From contig NZ_CP077094.1 of the NCBI RefSeq assembly GCF_014269025.2, positions 4,216,001 through 4,280,000 on the forward strand: a DNA stretch of 64,000 nucleotides. The letters run 5' to 3'. The notes under the pieces were generated by a model. It worked only from the letters and a program-made list of their open reading frames with translations. It searched no databases and was not told where the DNA came from. This document shows positions 18,363 through 25,578 of this stretch, piece by piece; position 1 is the stretch's first letter; every line of letters starts with the position of its first letter. The translations under genes were made by a program, and so were the position numbers. Source of the stretch: Pseudomonas promysalinigenes (GTDB taxonomy: Bacteria; Pseudomonadota; Gammaproteobacteria; Pseudomonadales; Pseudomonadaceae).

Positions 18363-19361
18363 ATGGACCCGCGCAGTGAAGTGTTGCTCCGCCAGGCAGA
18401 GCTGTTCCAGGGCCCGTTGTTGCTCGCTGGCGCCCCCGCCGATGGTTTGCTCGGGCAACTGCCAAACGCACAAGCCTGGACCTGGCACGCTGGCGATCAG
18501 GCCATGCTTGACAGCCGCTTCAGCGCGCGCAGCCACTACGGCGTCGAGGTACCTCCGGCGGCCTTCGAGGCGGCGGTGCTGTTCCTGCCCAAGTCCCGCG
18601 AACTGGCCGCCTACCTGCTCAACGCACTGGCCTCGCGCCTGGCAGGCCGTGAACTGTACCTGGTGGGGGAAAAACGTGGCGGCATCGAGGGCGCAGCCAA
18701 GCAGCTGCAGGCGTTCGGCAAACCGCGCAAGCTCGACAGCGCTCGGCATTGCCAACTCTGGCAGGTGACCGTGGATAACGCCCCTGAGGCCACACCGCTG
18801 CAAAGCCTGGCCGAACATTTTTCGCTGGAGCTCGAGGACGGCCCACTGCAGGTAGTGAGCCTGCCAGGCGTGTTCAGCCATGGCCGCCTGGACCGCGGCA
18901 CTGCCCTACTGCTCAAGCACCTCGATGGCCTCCCGGTAGGCCATGTGCTCGACTTCGGTTGTGGCGCGGGGGTGTTGGGCGCCACCGTCAAACGTCGCTA
19001 TCCACAAAGCCGCGTCACCCTGTTGGACGTCGATGCTTTCGCGGTGGCTGCCAGCCGCCTGACGCTGGCAGCCAACGGCCTTGACGGTGAAGTCATCAGC
19101 GGCGATGGCATCGACGCAGCGCCCGCCGACCTATGCCTGATCTTGAGCAACCCGCCCTTTCATACCGGGGTCCACACAAACTATCAGGCCTCGGAGAACT
19201 TGCTGAAAAAGTCCGGCCAACATCTGCGAAAAGGCGGCGAAATGCGCCTGGTCGCCAATAGTTTCCTGCGCTACCAGCCACTGATCGAAGGCGCGCTCGG
19301 CAACTGCCAGACCTGCGCCGAGGCCGACGGCTTTCGAATCTATCGCGCCACACGCGGTTAA
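18363..19361 (+). CDS. rsmC: 16S rRNA m2G1207 methyltransferase
   Basis: A 332-residue two-domain methyltransferase of the RsmC type. The N-terminal domain (about 1-160) is the degenerate duplicated domain. The C-terminal domain has SAM motif [14 protein letters not shown] and the catalytic NPPFHTG, expected for guanine-N2 methylation of 16S rRNA position 1207. AGGAGG lies 8 bases before the ATG, a strong ribosome site. The RlmG paralogue shares the architecture; length and N-terminal sequence favour RsmC. Confidence 0.88.
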   Translation: MDPRSEVLLRQAELFQGPLLLAGAPADGLLGQLPNAQAWTWHAGDQAMLDSRFSARSHYGVEVPPAAFEAAVLFLPKSRELAAYLLNALASRLAGRELYLVGEKRGGIEGAAKQLQAFGKPRKLDSARHCQLWQVTVDNAPEATPLQSLAEHFSLELEDGPLQVVSLPGVFSHGRLDRGTALLLKHLDGLPVGHVLDFGCGAGVLGATVKRRYPQSRVTLLDVDAFAVAASRLTLAANGLDGEVISGDGIDAAPADLCLILSNPPFHTGVHTNYQASENLLKKSGQHLRKGGEMRLVANSFLRYQPLIEGALGNCQTCAEADGFRIYRATRG

Positions 19362-19389
19362 CAAACAGGGCTTGCCGAAAGCGTTTGGG

Positions 19390-19532
19390 CTAGGCAGAAT
19401 CCGCACCGTCCTAGGGGAGTAGTCTCCCGCGAGCGCCCTGCTCGCCCGGTACGCGTCAACATACTTGGCCCACAGGCCATGGCGCGTGCGACCCAGCGGC
19501 CTGCACAGACAGGCCAGGGGTTTGACAAGACC
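19390..19532 (+). ncRNA. yybP-ykoY (Mn2+) riboswitch aptamer
   Basis: The leader of the UPF0016 gene carries the two invariant internal loops of this class: GGGGAGTAG at 19414-19422 and GTCAACATACT at 19455-19465, separated by a GC-rich helix. The downstream TTTGACAAGACC segment looks like the 3' end of the aptamer. The class binds Mn2+ and switches on Mn export genes, which fits the downstream gene. The outer boundaries are estimates. Confidence 0.88.
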
Positions 19533-19610
19533 TATGACACGCACACCTTACCCGGGGCGGGGAGGCTGTACGTGTCATAGCCGTGTCGACCCGCCCCCGT
19601 AGGAAGCCTG
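19532..19610 (+). promoter_or_regulatory. Expression platform of the Mn riboswitch
   Basis: A perfect 10-base inverted repeat (19532-19541 with 19571-19580) encloses a G-rich loop. Eight loop bases, GGGGCGGG at 19554-19561, are exactly complementary to CCCGCCCC at 19590-19597, just before the AGGAAG ribosome site (19601-19606). Pairing of loop and leader cannot coexist simply with the first hairpin, so these are candidate alternative states controlling translation start. Confidence 0.6.
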
Positions 19611-20195
19611 ATGCTGGAATCTCTGTTGGTCCCCACCGCTATCGTTGCCTTGGCCGAAATCGGCGACAAAACGCAATTGCTCGCGCTCATTCTTGCCGCG
19701 CGCTTTCGCAAACCCTGGCCAATCATCGCCGGTATCATTGCCGCTACGCTGGCCAACCATGCTGCCGCCGGTGCAGTAGGGGCCTGGGTAGGCAGCTTCT
19801 TCAGCGAGTCGGTGTTGCACTGGGTGCTTGCCGCGAGTTTCACCGCAACCGCGCTGTGGACCCTGGTGCCAGACAAGATGGATGACGACGAGAACCCGGC
19901 ACGCCGCTTCGGCCCCTTCTTGACCACCCTGATCGCCTTCTTCCTGGCGGAAATCGGCGACAAGACCCAGGTCGCCACAGTGATGCTGGCGGCCCAGTAT
20001 CCGCACCTGATCATGGTGATCATCGGCACTACCCTGGGCATGCTGATTGCCAACGTGCCAGTTGTGCTGGCAGGTAACTTCGCCGCCGAGAAGCTGCCAC
20101 TGACACTGATCCGTCGCCTGGCTGCTGCTGCATTCTTCGTACTGGCGATCGTGGCGGTTTATTCGGCCATGAAGACCAGTGGCTGGGTGGGATAA
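19611..20195 (+). CDS. UPF0016 / GDT1 (TMEM165) family manganese exporter
   Basis: A 194-residue inner-membrane protein with six predicted transmembrane helices arranged as two homologous halves. Each half carries the family signature E-x-G-D-K-T-Q: ALAEIGDKTQLLAL near residue 15 and FLAEIGDKTQVATVML near 110. These acidic motifs form the cation path in GDT1/MneA transporters that export Mn2+ or exchange Ca2+/Mn2+ for H+. The yybP-ykoY riboswitch in its leader supports Mn2+ export as the physiological role. Confidence 0.92.
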   Translation: MLESLLVPTAIVALAEIGDKTQLLALILAARFRKPWPIIAGIIAATLANHAAAGAVGAWVGSFFSESVLHWVLAASFTATALWTLVPDKMDDDENPARRFGPFLTTLIAFFLAEIGDKTQVATVMLAAQYPHLIMVIIGTTLGMLIANVPVVLAGNFAAEKLPLTLIRRLAAAAFFVLAIVAVYSAMKTSGWVG

Positions 20196-20203
20196 AACCA
20201 AAG

Positions 20204-20222
20204 CGGGGCGCTATGCGCCCCG
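20204..20222 (+). terminator. Hairpin after the Mn exporter gene
   Basis: CGGGGCGC and GCGCCCCG (8-base perfect stem, 3-base loop) lie 8 bases after the exporter stop, between convergent genes. The following T-rich stretch is weak. Confidence 0.6.
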
Positions 20223-20256
20223 GTTCGCGAACGACTGCTTAACAGCCGCCGATAGC

Positions 20257-21072
20257 TTACTTTTTCGCAGCTTCGTACAGCGGCATCACCTTCGGGATCG
20301 CCGCCTGCAACGAGGCAATCCGACTATTGGATGATGGGTGAGTACTCATGAACTCCGGCGGCGCGCCTTCCGATGCCTTGCTCATCTTGTTCCACAAGGT
20401 GATCGCGGCATTGGGGTCATAACCGGCACGGGCCGACAGTTCCAAGCCAATCAGGTCGGCTTCGTTTTCGTTGGCGCGGCTGTTGGGCAGGGTCATGGAA
20501 TAATTCACCACGGCGTCGGCCAGTGCCATGCTGTCCTGGCCAAGGCCAAGCAAGGCGCCAGCGCCTTGGCGCGCCATCTGCACCCCGTAAGCCTTCGACA
20601 TCGCCTCGCGGCTGTGCTCACGCAGGGCGTGGGCGATTTCGTGGCCGACCACCGCGGCAATTTCGGCGTCAGTCAGCTTGAGCTGGTCGATCAGCCCGGT
20701 GTACACGATGATCTTGCCACCGGGCCCGCAGTTGGCGTTGAGCTCATCGCTCTTGATGACGTTGACTTCCCAGTTCCACTGGGCGGAATCGGGGCGGAAC
20801 TGCGGCGCCTGGGCGATCAGCCGGCTGGCGATGGCCTGCACGCGTTTGGCGTCATTACTGGTCTTGTCCAGCACGCCTTTGCTCGAAGCCTCGCCAAGCG
20901 TTTGCTGGTAAGACTGCGCGTACATCTGGTTGACCTCATCGGTCGACAGCATGCTGAACATGTACTGCTGACGCTGGACACCAACAGCCCCGCCGCTGGT
21001 GGTGTTAACCGCCTGGCAGCCGCCGATGAGGATGCCAGCACTGAGCAGGCTGACGATAAAAGACTTACGCAT
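20257..21072 (-). CDS. M48 family metalloprotease, lipoprotein (LoiP-like)
   Basis: A 271-residue zinc protease. The signal peptide ends in lipobox LIGGC (Cys19), so the protein is anchored to an envelope membrane on the periplasmic side. The gluzincin motif HEIAH is at 144-148, and the third ligand Glu is in NSRANENEADLIGLEL. MSTHPSSNSRIASLQ near the C-terminus is typical of the LoiP/YcaL/BepA-related group, here without a TPR domain. GGGAG lies 8 bases before ATG 21070-21072. It probably trims misfolded outer-membrane proteins. Confidence 0.92.
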   Translation of the reverse strand: MRKSFIVSLLSAGILIGGCQAVNTTSGGAVGVQRQQYMFSMLSTDEVNQMYAQSYQQTLGEASSKGVLDKTSNDAKRVQAIASRLIAQAPQFRPDSAQWNWEVNVIKSDELNANCGPGGKIIVYTGLIDQLKLTDAEIAAVVGHEIAHALREHSREAMSKAYGVQMARQGAGALLGLGQDSMALADAVVNYSMTLPNSRANENEADLIGLELSARAGYDPNAAITLWNKMSKASEGAPPEFMSTHPSSNSRIASLQAAIPKVMPLYEAAKK

Positions 21073-21152
21073 CGAGACACTCCCTTTTTTGCATGCGCCG
21101 TATCCTAGGCTGAGTCGCCAGCACCCTGCCATAGCCGCACGGAAGTTTTTAG

Positions 21153-21773
21153 CTAAGCGGGCGTCAAACACTCCGGCGCGTCCAGTTTCGGGTCGTTGAC
21201 GAAGTTCGCCAGCGCCCGTTCGCGCAGGGTTGCCGGCGGGCTGGCGAGCAACTCCTGCAGGCGCGGCAACGGGGTATCGGGGTCCAGCCAGGCAGCGCGC
21301 CCAGCCTCATCGAGGATCAATGGCCGACGCTGATTCATTGCGGCCTGGGTCACCACTGCACAACTCAACCAGACCTGGTCCTGCACCGGATAGGCCTCCC
21401 ACACAGCAGCAAAATACAGCGATGCCCCCTCCCCTGGCGTCAACCAATAAGGGCGCTTGCGCACCGTGCCGCGCCATTCGTAAAAACCATTGGCAGGCAT
21501 CAGGCAGCGGCGCTGGCGAAACGCTTCGCGGAACATCGGTTGCTCAGCCAGGGTTTCGGCACGAGCATGGGCGGGGGTACGGGACAGGTCGGTGAGCCAG
21601 GCGGGGGTCAGCCCCCAGCGTGCCGGGGCCAACTGCTGCTGGCCGTCGAGCTGGCGCTGGATGAGCACCGTGGCACCTGGCGAAATATTCCATTGGGCAG
21701 GCTGGCCAGCAGGGAAACCCGGCAGGCTGGCCAGCGCCTGGGGCCAGCGAAACAGGGCGTAACGTCCACACAT
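21153..21773 (-). CDS. SRAP (YedK/HMCES) domain protein, unusual active site
   Basis: A 206-residue SOS-response-associated peptidase family protein, which in YedK/HMCES uses Cys2 to crosslink to abasic sites in single-stranded DNA. Cys2 follows the initiator Met (MCGRYAL), and Glu99 in ANGFYEW matches YedK Glu105. However, the residue aligned with YedK Asn75 is His69 (PAHARAET instead of INARVET), and the residue aligned with His160 is Asn147 (AMNQRRPLIL instead of DIHDRRPLVL). I read both codons directly (CAT, AAT). Crosslinking may be kept while reversal chemistry changes. It lies 15 bases after the DUF2007 gene. Confidence 0.9.
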   Translation of the reverse strand: MCGRYALFRWPQALASLPGFPAGQPAQWNISPGATVLIQRQLDGQQQLAPARWGLTPAWLTDLSRTPAHARAETLAEQPMFREAFRQRRCLMPANGFYEWRGTVRKRPYWLTPGEGASLYFAAVWEAYPVQDQVWLSCAVVTQAAMNQRRPLILDEAGRAAWLDPDTPLPRLQELLASPPATLRERALANFVNDPKLDAPECLTPA

Positions 21774-21788
21774 GGGCGATTTCAGAAC

Positions 21789-22049
21789 CTAGCAGATCAA
21801 GGTACCGGGAACAGTCTCCGGCTCGTCACCGGCAAGCGGCTCGGCACCATTGTACGCATCGATCAGTTGCCGTGCGTATTCGGCTTGTTCATCGGGCACG
21901 GCAAGGCCGAGCAACCCTTGTAGCGGCAACTCACCGGCGCCTCCCAACAGGTGACGACCGGCCAGGTGCACATCGATGCCTTCGCTGGCCAGCATGCCTA
22001 GCAGCATTTCGGCTTCCAGCAGGTTTTCCGGTTCATAGATCCGTCGCAT
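21789..22049 (-). CDS. DUF2007 domain protein (putative signal-transducing)
   Basis: An 86-residue protein. RRIYEPENLLEAEMLLGMLASEGIDVHL is DUF2007, a small ferredoxin-like alpha/beta domain with no known biochemical role. LAVPDEQAEYARQLIDAY completes it. The C-terminal 15 residues are acidic. The start ATG shares one base with the TGA of the CPXCG gene upstream (TGATG), so translation is coupled and the two belong to one operon. The annotated start excludes a longer frame that reads into that gene. Confidence 0.85.
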   Translation of the reverse strand: MRRIYEPENLLEAEMLLGMLASEGIDVHLAGRHLLGGAGELPLQGLLGLAVPDEQAEYARQLIDAYNGAEPLAGDEPETVPGTLIC

Positions 22050-22231
22050 CAGTCGTTCTCGCCGTAAACATCCAGCATCCACTCGTCGCCGTGAACCTGC
22101 AGCACAAAGCGAATCGGCTTGCAGCAGACCTGGCAGTCTTCGATGTACTCCTGGTCCCCGCCGGACAGGTCAACGGTCGTTTCGACTTCTTCGCCACAGT
22201 ATGGGCAATCGTAGAATGCTTGTTCGAGCAT
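22049..22231 (-). CDS. CPXCG-motif cysteine-rich small protein
   Basis: A 60-residue protein with the family signature CPYCGE at residues 9-14 and a second pair CQVCCK at about 33-38, forming a probable zinc knuckle. A strongly acidic middle (GGDQEYIEDC) is typical of the family. Function is unknown to me. GGAGG lies 6 bases before the ATG. It is the first gene of a minus-strand unit that continues into DUF2007 and the SRAP gene, and it is divergent from the acyltransferase. Confidence 0.88.
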   Translation of the reverse strand: MLEQAFYDCPYCGEEVETTVDLSGGDQEYIEDCQVCCKPIRFVLQVHGDEWMLDVYGEND

Positions 22232-22354
22232 CGAGGCCTCCGGGGTGACTTGTGCGTATAATTGCCGGTCTATTTACAGGGCTTGCGTGTGCCCGAGCCG
22301 TTTTTCGGGCCCCACCCCTTACCTTATTACCCTAGCCGTTTCCAACAAGAGAGC

Positions 22355-23524
22355 ATGATGGGCGAATTCGATGCCATCCGACCATACGACGATGCTGAGG
22401 TCCCTGCCGTTCTGGCGCGCCTGCTCAGCGACCCGGCATTCCTCGATATCCTCACCCACTTCCGCTTCCCGCGCGCAGCCGGCGCCTTCGGCTGGCTGCT
22501 CAAGCCGCTGATCGCGCGGCGCCTGCGCAAGGAATTCGCAGGCGTTACCTGCGTGTCGACACTGCAGGACAAGGTCGAGTACTACGTCGACCACACCATC
22601 GAACGTGCCACCGACGGTGTGACCTACTCCGGCGTCGAACAGCTCAAGGCAGGTACGGCTTATCTGTTTCTGGCAAACCACCGCGACATCGTCATGGACC
22701 CGGCCTTCGTCAACTACGCCGTGTACCACGCAGGCCTGCCGACGCCGCGCATCGCCATTGGTGACAACCTGCTGCAAAAGCCGTTCGTCAGCGACATGAT
22801 GCGGTTGAACAAGAGCTTCATCGTCCATCGCTCGATCAGCGGGCGACGCGAGAAACTCGCGGCGTACCAGCTGCTTTCGGCCTATATCAACCACTCGATC
22901 TGCAAGGATCGCACGTCCATCTGGATCGCCCAGGCCGAAGGGCGCGCCAAGGACGGTGACGACCGCACCGATTCGGCGATCCTCAAGATGTTCCACATGA
23001 GCCGCAAGGATGAGCCGTTCGGCGCGGTTATCCAAAGCCTGAACCTGACGCCGGTGTCGATCAGTTACGAGTACGACCCTTGTGATCAGGCCAAGGCGCG
23101 CGAACTGTACATCCGCGCAACTACCGGCACTTATCAGAAAGCGCCCGGTGAGGACGACAACAGCATCGCCAAGGGCATCACCGGCTATAAGGGCCGGGTC
23201 CACATCCACTTCGCCTCGCCAGTGACCGAGTACTACGAGGACACCAAGCAACTGGCCCAGGAAACCGACCGGCAGATATTGGGCGGCTACCGCCTGTTCC
23301 CGGTGCATTACCTGGCTTATGCGATGTGGAGCGAGAAGGACGAGGCGCTTGATGTGCCAAGCGCCGAGAACATGTTCCCGGCTCAAGAGCTAGCCAAGGC
23401 CAAGGAAGAATGGCAACGCCGCCTGGATGCCTGCCCTGAAGAGCAAAGGCCCTACCTAATATTGCAATACGCTACGCCAGTCCGTAACCAGTATCAGGTC
23501 AAGCAACAAACGCCGGTTGCCTGA
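22355..23524 (+). CDS. PlsC-type 1-acyl-sn-glycerol-3-phosphate acyltransferase family
   Basis: About 389 residues, longer than classic PlsC (about 240). The acyltransferase core starts near residue 105 with FLANHRDIVMDPAFVN (block I). The acidic residues are at +2 and +6 from the His rather than at +5, so this is a divergent HX4D. FIVHRSISGRREKL is block II, and WIAQAEGRAKDGDDR replaces the usual EGTRS block III. The C-terminal 100 residues are extra and uncharacterised. Two ATGs (22355 and 22358) follow AAGAGAG; either could be used. The substrate is uncertain. Confidence 0.82.
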   Translation: MMGEFDAIRPYDDAEVPAVLARLLSDPAFLDILTHFRFPRAAGAFGWLLKPLIARRLRKEFAGVTCVSTLQDKVEYYVDHTIERATDGVTYSGVEQLKAGTAYLFLANHRDIVMDPAFVNYAVYHAGLPTPRIAIGDNLLQKPFVSDMMRLNKSFIVHRSISGRREKLAAYQLLSAYINHSICKDRTSIWIAQAEGRAKDGDDRTDSAILKMFHMSRKDEPFGAVIQSLNLTPVSISYEYDPCDQAKARELYIRATTGTYQKAPGEDDNSIAKGITGYKGRVHIHFASPVTEYYEDTKQLAQETDRQILGGYRLFPVHYLAYAMWSEKDEALDVPSAENMFPAQELAKAKEEWQRRLDACPEEQRPYLILQYATPVRNQYQVKQQTPVA

Positions 23525-23530
23525 ACGGTC

Positions 23531-23549
23531 AGGGCCGCGGGGCGGCCCT
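23531..23549. terminator. Hairpin between convergent genes
   Basis: AGGGCCGC and GCGGCCCT form a perfect 8-base stem with a 3-base loop, 6 bases after the acyltransferase stop and just before the end of the minus-strand small membrane protein. Confidence 0.55.
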
Positions 23550-23557
23550 CGACGGGT

Positions 23558-23818
23558 TCAGATCCAGGTGCTTAACCAGGACAACAGCAAGGCCATGGCC
23601 AGGCAGGAAAAGCCGAGGATGTAGTAATAGCGCGGTATGCGTTGGCCAAGGCTGTCCACCACCCCCTCATCTACCGCCAGGCGCTGGCGGGTGATCACCG
23701 CATGGCGCCGCGCGCTTTGCAGCAGCAACCCGCCAGGGCAGGTCAGCAGCAACGCCAGCAAATTGATCAGCTTGGTCGGATGGGCGGTCATGACCCCCCA
23801 AAGCACTTGCAAAGACAT
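23558..23818 (-). CDS. Small membrane protein of unknown function
   Basis: An 86-residue protein with two hydrophobic helices (about 14-32, TKLINLLALLLTCPGGLLL, and about 66-84, ILGFSCLAMALLLSWLSTW) flanking a basic loop with IPRYYY. A GTG one codon upstream is an alternative start; ATG at 23816-23818 is favoured by GAGG 5 bases before it. I recognise no domain. It is probably an inner-membrane protein. It stands alone. Confidence 0.7.
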   Translation of the reverse strand: MSLQVLWGVMTAHPTKLINLLALLLTCPGGLLLQSARRHAVITRQRLAVDEGVVDSLGQRIPRYYYILGFSCLAMALLLSWLSTWI

Positions 23819-23970
23819 CACACAACCTCGGTCATAGCAACAGCGAAGCCCGCCATTCTACCGAAGTCGACGCTACGCGCCGCGCCTTGGCGACAAAGTG
23901 TCACCAGGTTTCATCTGTGCATGTTCGCTCTGTTAAGGGCAGGCAAGTCAACGGTCAGGCCAGGTAGCAA

Positions 23971-23992
23971 AAACCCGCCGGGCGGCGGGTTT
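23971..23992 (-). terminator. Rho-independent terminator of the YajG-like gene
   Basis: AAACCCGCC and GGCGGGTTT form a 9-base stem with a 4-base loop 18 bases after the lipoprotein stop. On the minus strand it ends in a run of T, so it is a good intrinsic terminator. Confidence 0.85.
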
Positions 23993-24010
23993 TGTTACGC
24001 AAAAGCTGGC

Positions 24011-24595
24011 TTATTCGCCCAGTACCTGCCCGATGGTCGGGTCCTTGAACAGACGCGTCAGCGCATCGCTGAGCACATCACCCACCAACTGGGTGTTGGT
24101 GTCCTGATTGGGCGCCATACCGAAGCGCTGGTCCAGCGAGGCACCGTAGCGGCCACTGTAGCGGCGGTTGGCATTCTGGACATCGGCACGGAAGGTTGCA
24201 CCGATGGTGGCCTCGGTCACGTACAGGTTGTCCTTGGGCGATTGGTATTTCAGCTCTGCCAACGTCACGGTCAGTTGCGGTGCGTTATAGGCGCTCGCGG
24301 TTGGGGTGAACCCTAACAGGCGCACGGCCGCTTCAGCCTGGGCCTGTAGTTTGGGTACGACATCGTTGCCACTGACGCTGATCGTGCTGGTTTCAGGGTA
24401 CATGCCACCACGGGTGCCCAGCGACTGCGAAGCCCGGCCATCGACCACCTTGACCACCACTGGCTGGCCGTGGCCGACCGGTGCAAGCTGAGCCTTGAGC
24501 GTGGGTTGCGGGCTGAGTTGTTGCGGGCTGTGGGCACAACCGACCAGGCTGAGGCTGGCCACGGCAATCAAACCGAACAACAGACGTTGCAACAT
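24011..24595 (-). CDS. YajG family lipoprotein
   Basis: A 194-residue lipoprotein. The signal peptide has hydrophobic stretch 5-17 and lipobox LVGC (Cys20). The body matches the YajG/DUF3425-like uncharacterised lipoprotein family: VVVKVVDGRASQSLGTRGG, LTVTLAELKYQSP and a C-terminal QLVGDVLSDALTRLFKDP. In enterobacteria YajG neighbours AmpG and BolA; no such neighbours are here. Its role in the outer membrane is unknown. GGAG lies 8 bases before the ATG. Confidence 0.85.
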   Translation of the reverse strand: MLQRLLFGLIAVASLSLVGCAHSPQQLSPQPTLKAQLAPVGHGQPVVVKVVDGRASQSLGTRGGMYPETSTISVSGNDVVPKLQAQAEAAVRLLGFTPTASAYNAPQLTVTLAELKYQSPKDNLYVTEATIGATFRADVQNANRRYSGRYGASLDQRFGMAPNQDTNTQLVGDVLSDALTRLFKDPTIGQVLGE

Positions 24596-24740
24596 GCGCG
24601 TTTCTCCAGAAAATACGGCAAAGGCCCACAGTATACCCAGCCTGACACAGGCCAGTCATCGGTCGGGCAGGCTTGTCACAATCGTTTCATGGCTGCGCCT
24701 TTATCCTTGCGCCAACGCCTAACGCACAGGACATACCGCC

Positions 24741-24974
24741 ATGATTTCGCTCTGGACCCTGCTCTTGCAACGCCCACAGCTCAACTGCTATGCGCGCCTG
24801 GACACCGACGGCAAATGCCTGGCTTTGAAGCAATCCAGCCAGGTACCCGGCGGCTACGGCTGGGTGCAGATCACTGAAATCCGGCTGGCCTGGCTAGGCC
24901 GCGAACTGCCCGCCGAAGCCCGCGTTTGCATGCCTGCAAGCCATCGCTGGCATCAGCGCATCCTCGCAGCCTGA
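24741..24974 (+). CDS. Small hypothetical protein
   Basis: 77 residues with no recognisable domain. It starts with MISLWTLLLQRP, contains a charged, Trp-containing middle (GGYGWVQITEIRLAWLGREL) and ends in HQRILAA. The ATG has AGGA at 8-base spacing, and codon usage looks like that of real genes nearby, which supports coding. It is probably a cytoplasmic protein conserved in Pseudomonas. Function unknown. Confidence 0.65.
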   Translation: MISLWTLLLQRPQLNCYARLDTDGKCLALKQSSQVPGGYGWVQITEIRLAWLGRELPAEARVCMPASHRWHQRILAA

Positions 24975-25578
24975 CAAACGCTGCAATAAAAACCACGATT
25001 AACGACCTTTCTGCCCGCGACATCGTTATAATCTCCCCCCGATTATAAGGACGTCTCCTGATCGGGCCCCGCATCCGCCGTCTGACCCCGGCACCGAAAC
25101 CCGCTTCGCCCACAGAGAGCCTTCCACTCAGGTCTTGCATCGGCTGTCGTGCCAGCATTCGTGGCCCTAAGCACTGCATGAACCTGTGGGTTGCCATCGC
25201 GCAGTCCCTTTTTGAGGTTCACGTCTTCAAAAGAGCGTGAAAAAACGGTTTTCACAACTTCACGAGAGTGTGGCGAGCAAATGAACAGTCTGGCATGTGC
25301 AAAAGCGGCAGATGTGTCCCTAACAGCCCTGAACAGACGACAAAAGCGCTCATCGCGTATGAGTGTTTGAGGTCGTTCCATAACGCACGCACGACACCTT
25401 GACCATAAGTCGAATTGCCGCAGCCCTGGCAAACGGCGTTCAATAGTCGAACCCGAAGACTGGTTGGCGGTGTCCGCGGAAGTTGCAAGAACTGCGAAGA
25501 GTCGGACATGGCGATCCTGGCAACCCCAGTGATCCTATGCTGTCAATTAGGTAGCTGTAGATTGTGGAGACGCGTTAA
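24975..25578. other. 604-base region without a gene, upstream of mqo
   Basis: No frame here shows a domain or a credible ribosome site; the 129-codon minus-strand frame at 25043-25432 has poor composition. Two dyads stand out: TTATAATC/GATTATAA (25026-25033 and 25041-25048, 7-base C-rich loop) and GTGAAAA/TTTTCAC (25237-25243 and 25249-25255). The stretch is less GC-rich than its neighbours and probably is the long regulatory leader of mqo, or hosts a small RNA. Confidence 0.55.
25026..25048. promoter_or_regulatory. 8-base AT-rich inverted repeat in the mqo upstream region
   Basis: TTATAATC and GATTATAA are perfectly complementary around TCCCCCC. The left arm contains a TATAAT hexamer, so the element could be an operator overlapping a -10 box. 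No cognate regulator is identifiable. Confidence 0.4.

Noticed and set aside
22319..23386. Minus-strand frame of 355 codons antisense to the acyltransferase
   Set aside because: No domain or ribosome site; the plus strand carries acyltransferase motifs.
25043..25432. Minus-strand frame of 129 codons in the mqo leader
   Set aside because: High Arg/Cys composition, no ribosome site, no domain; considered non-coding.
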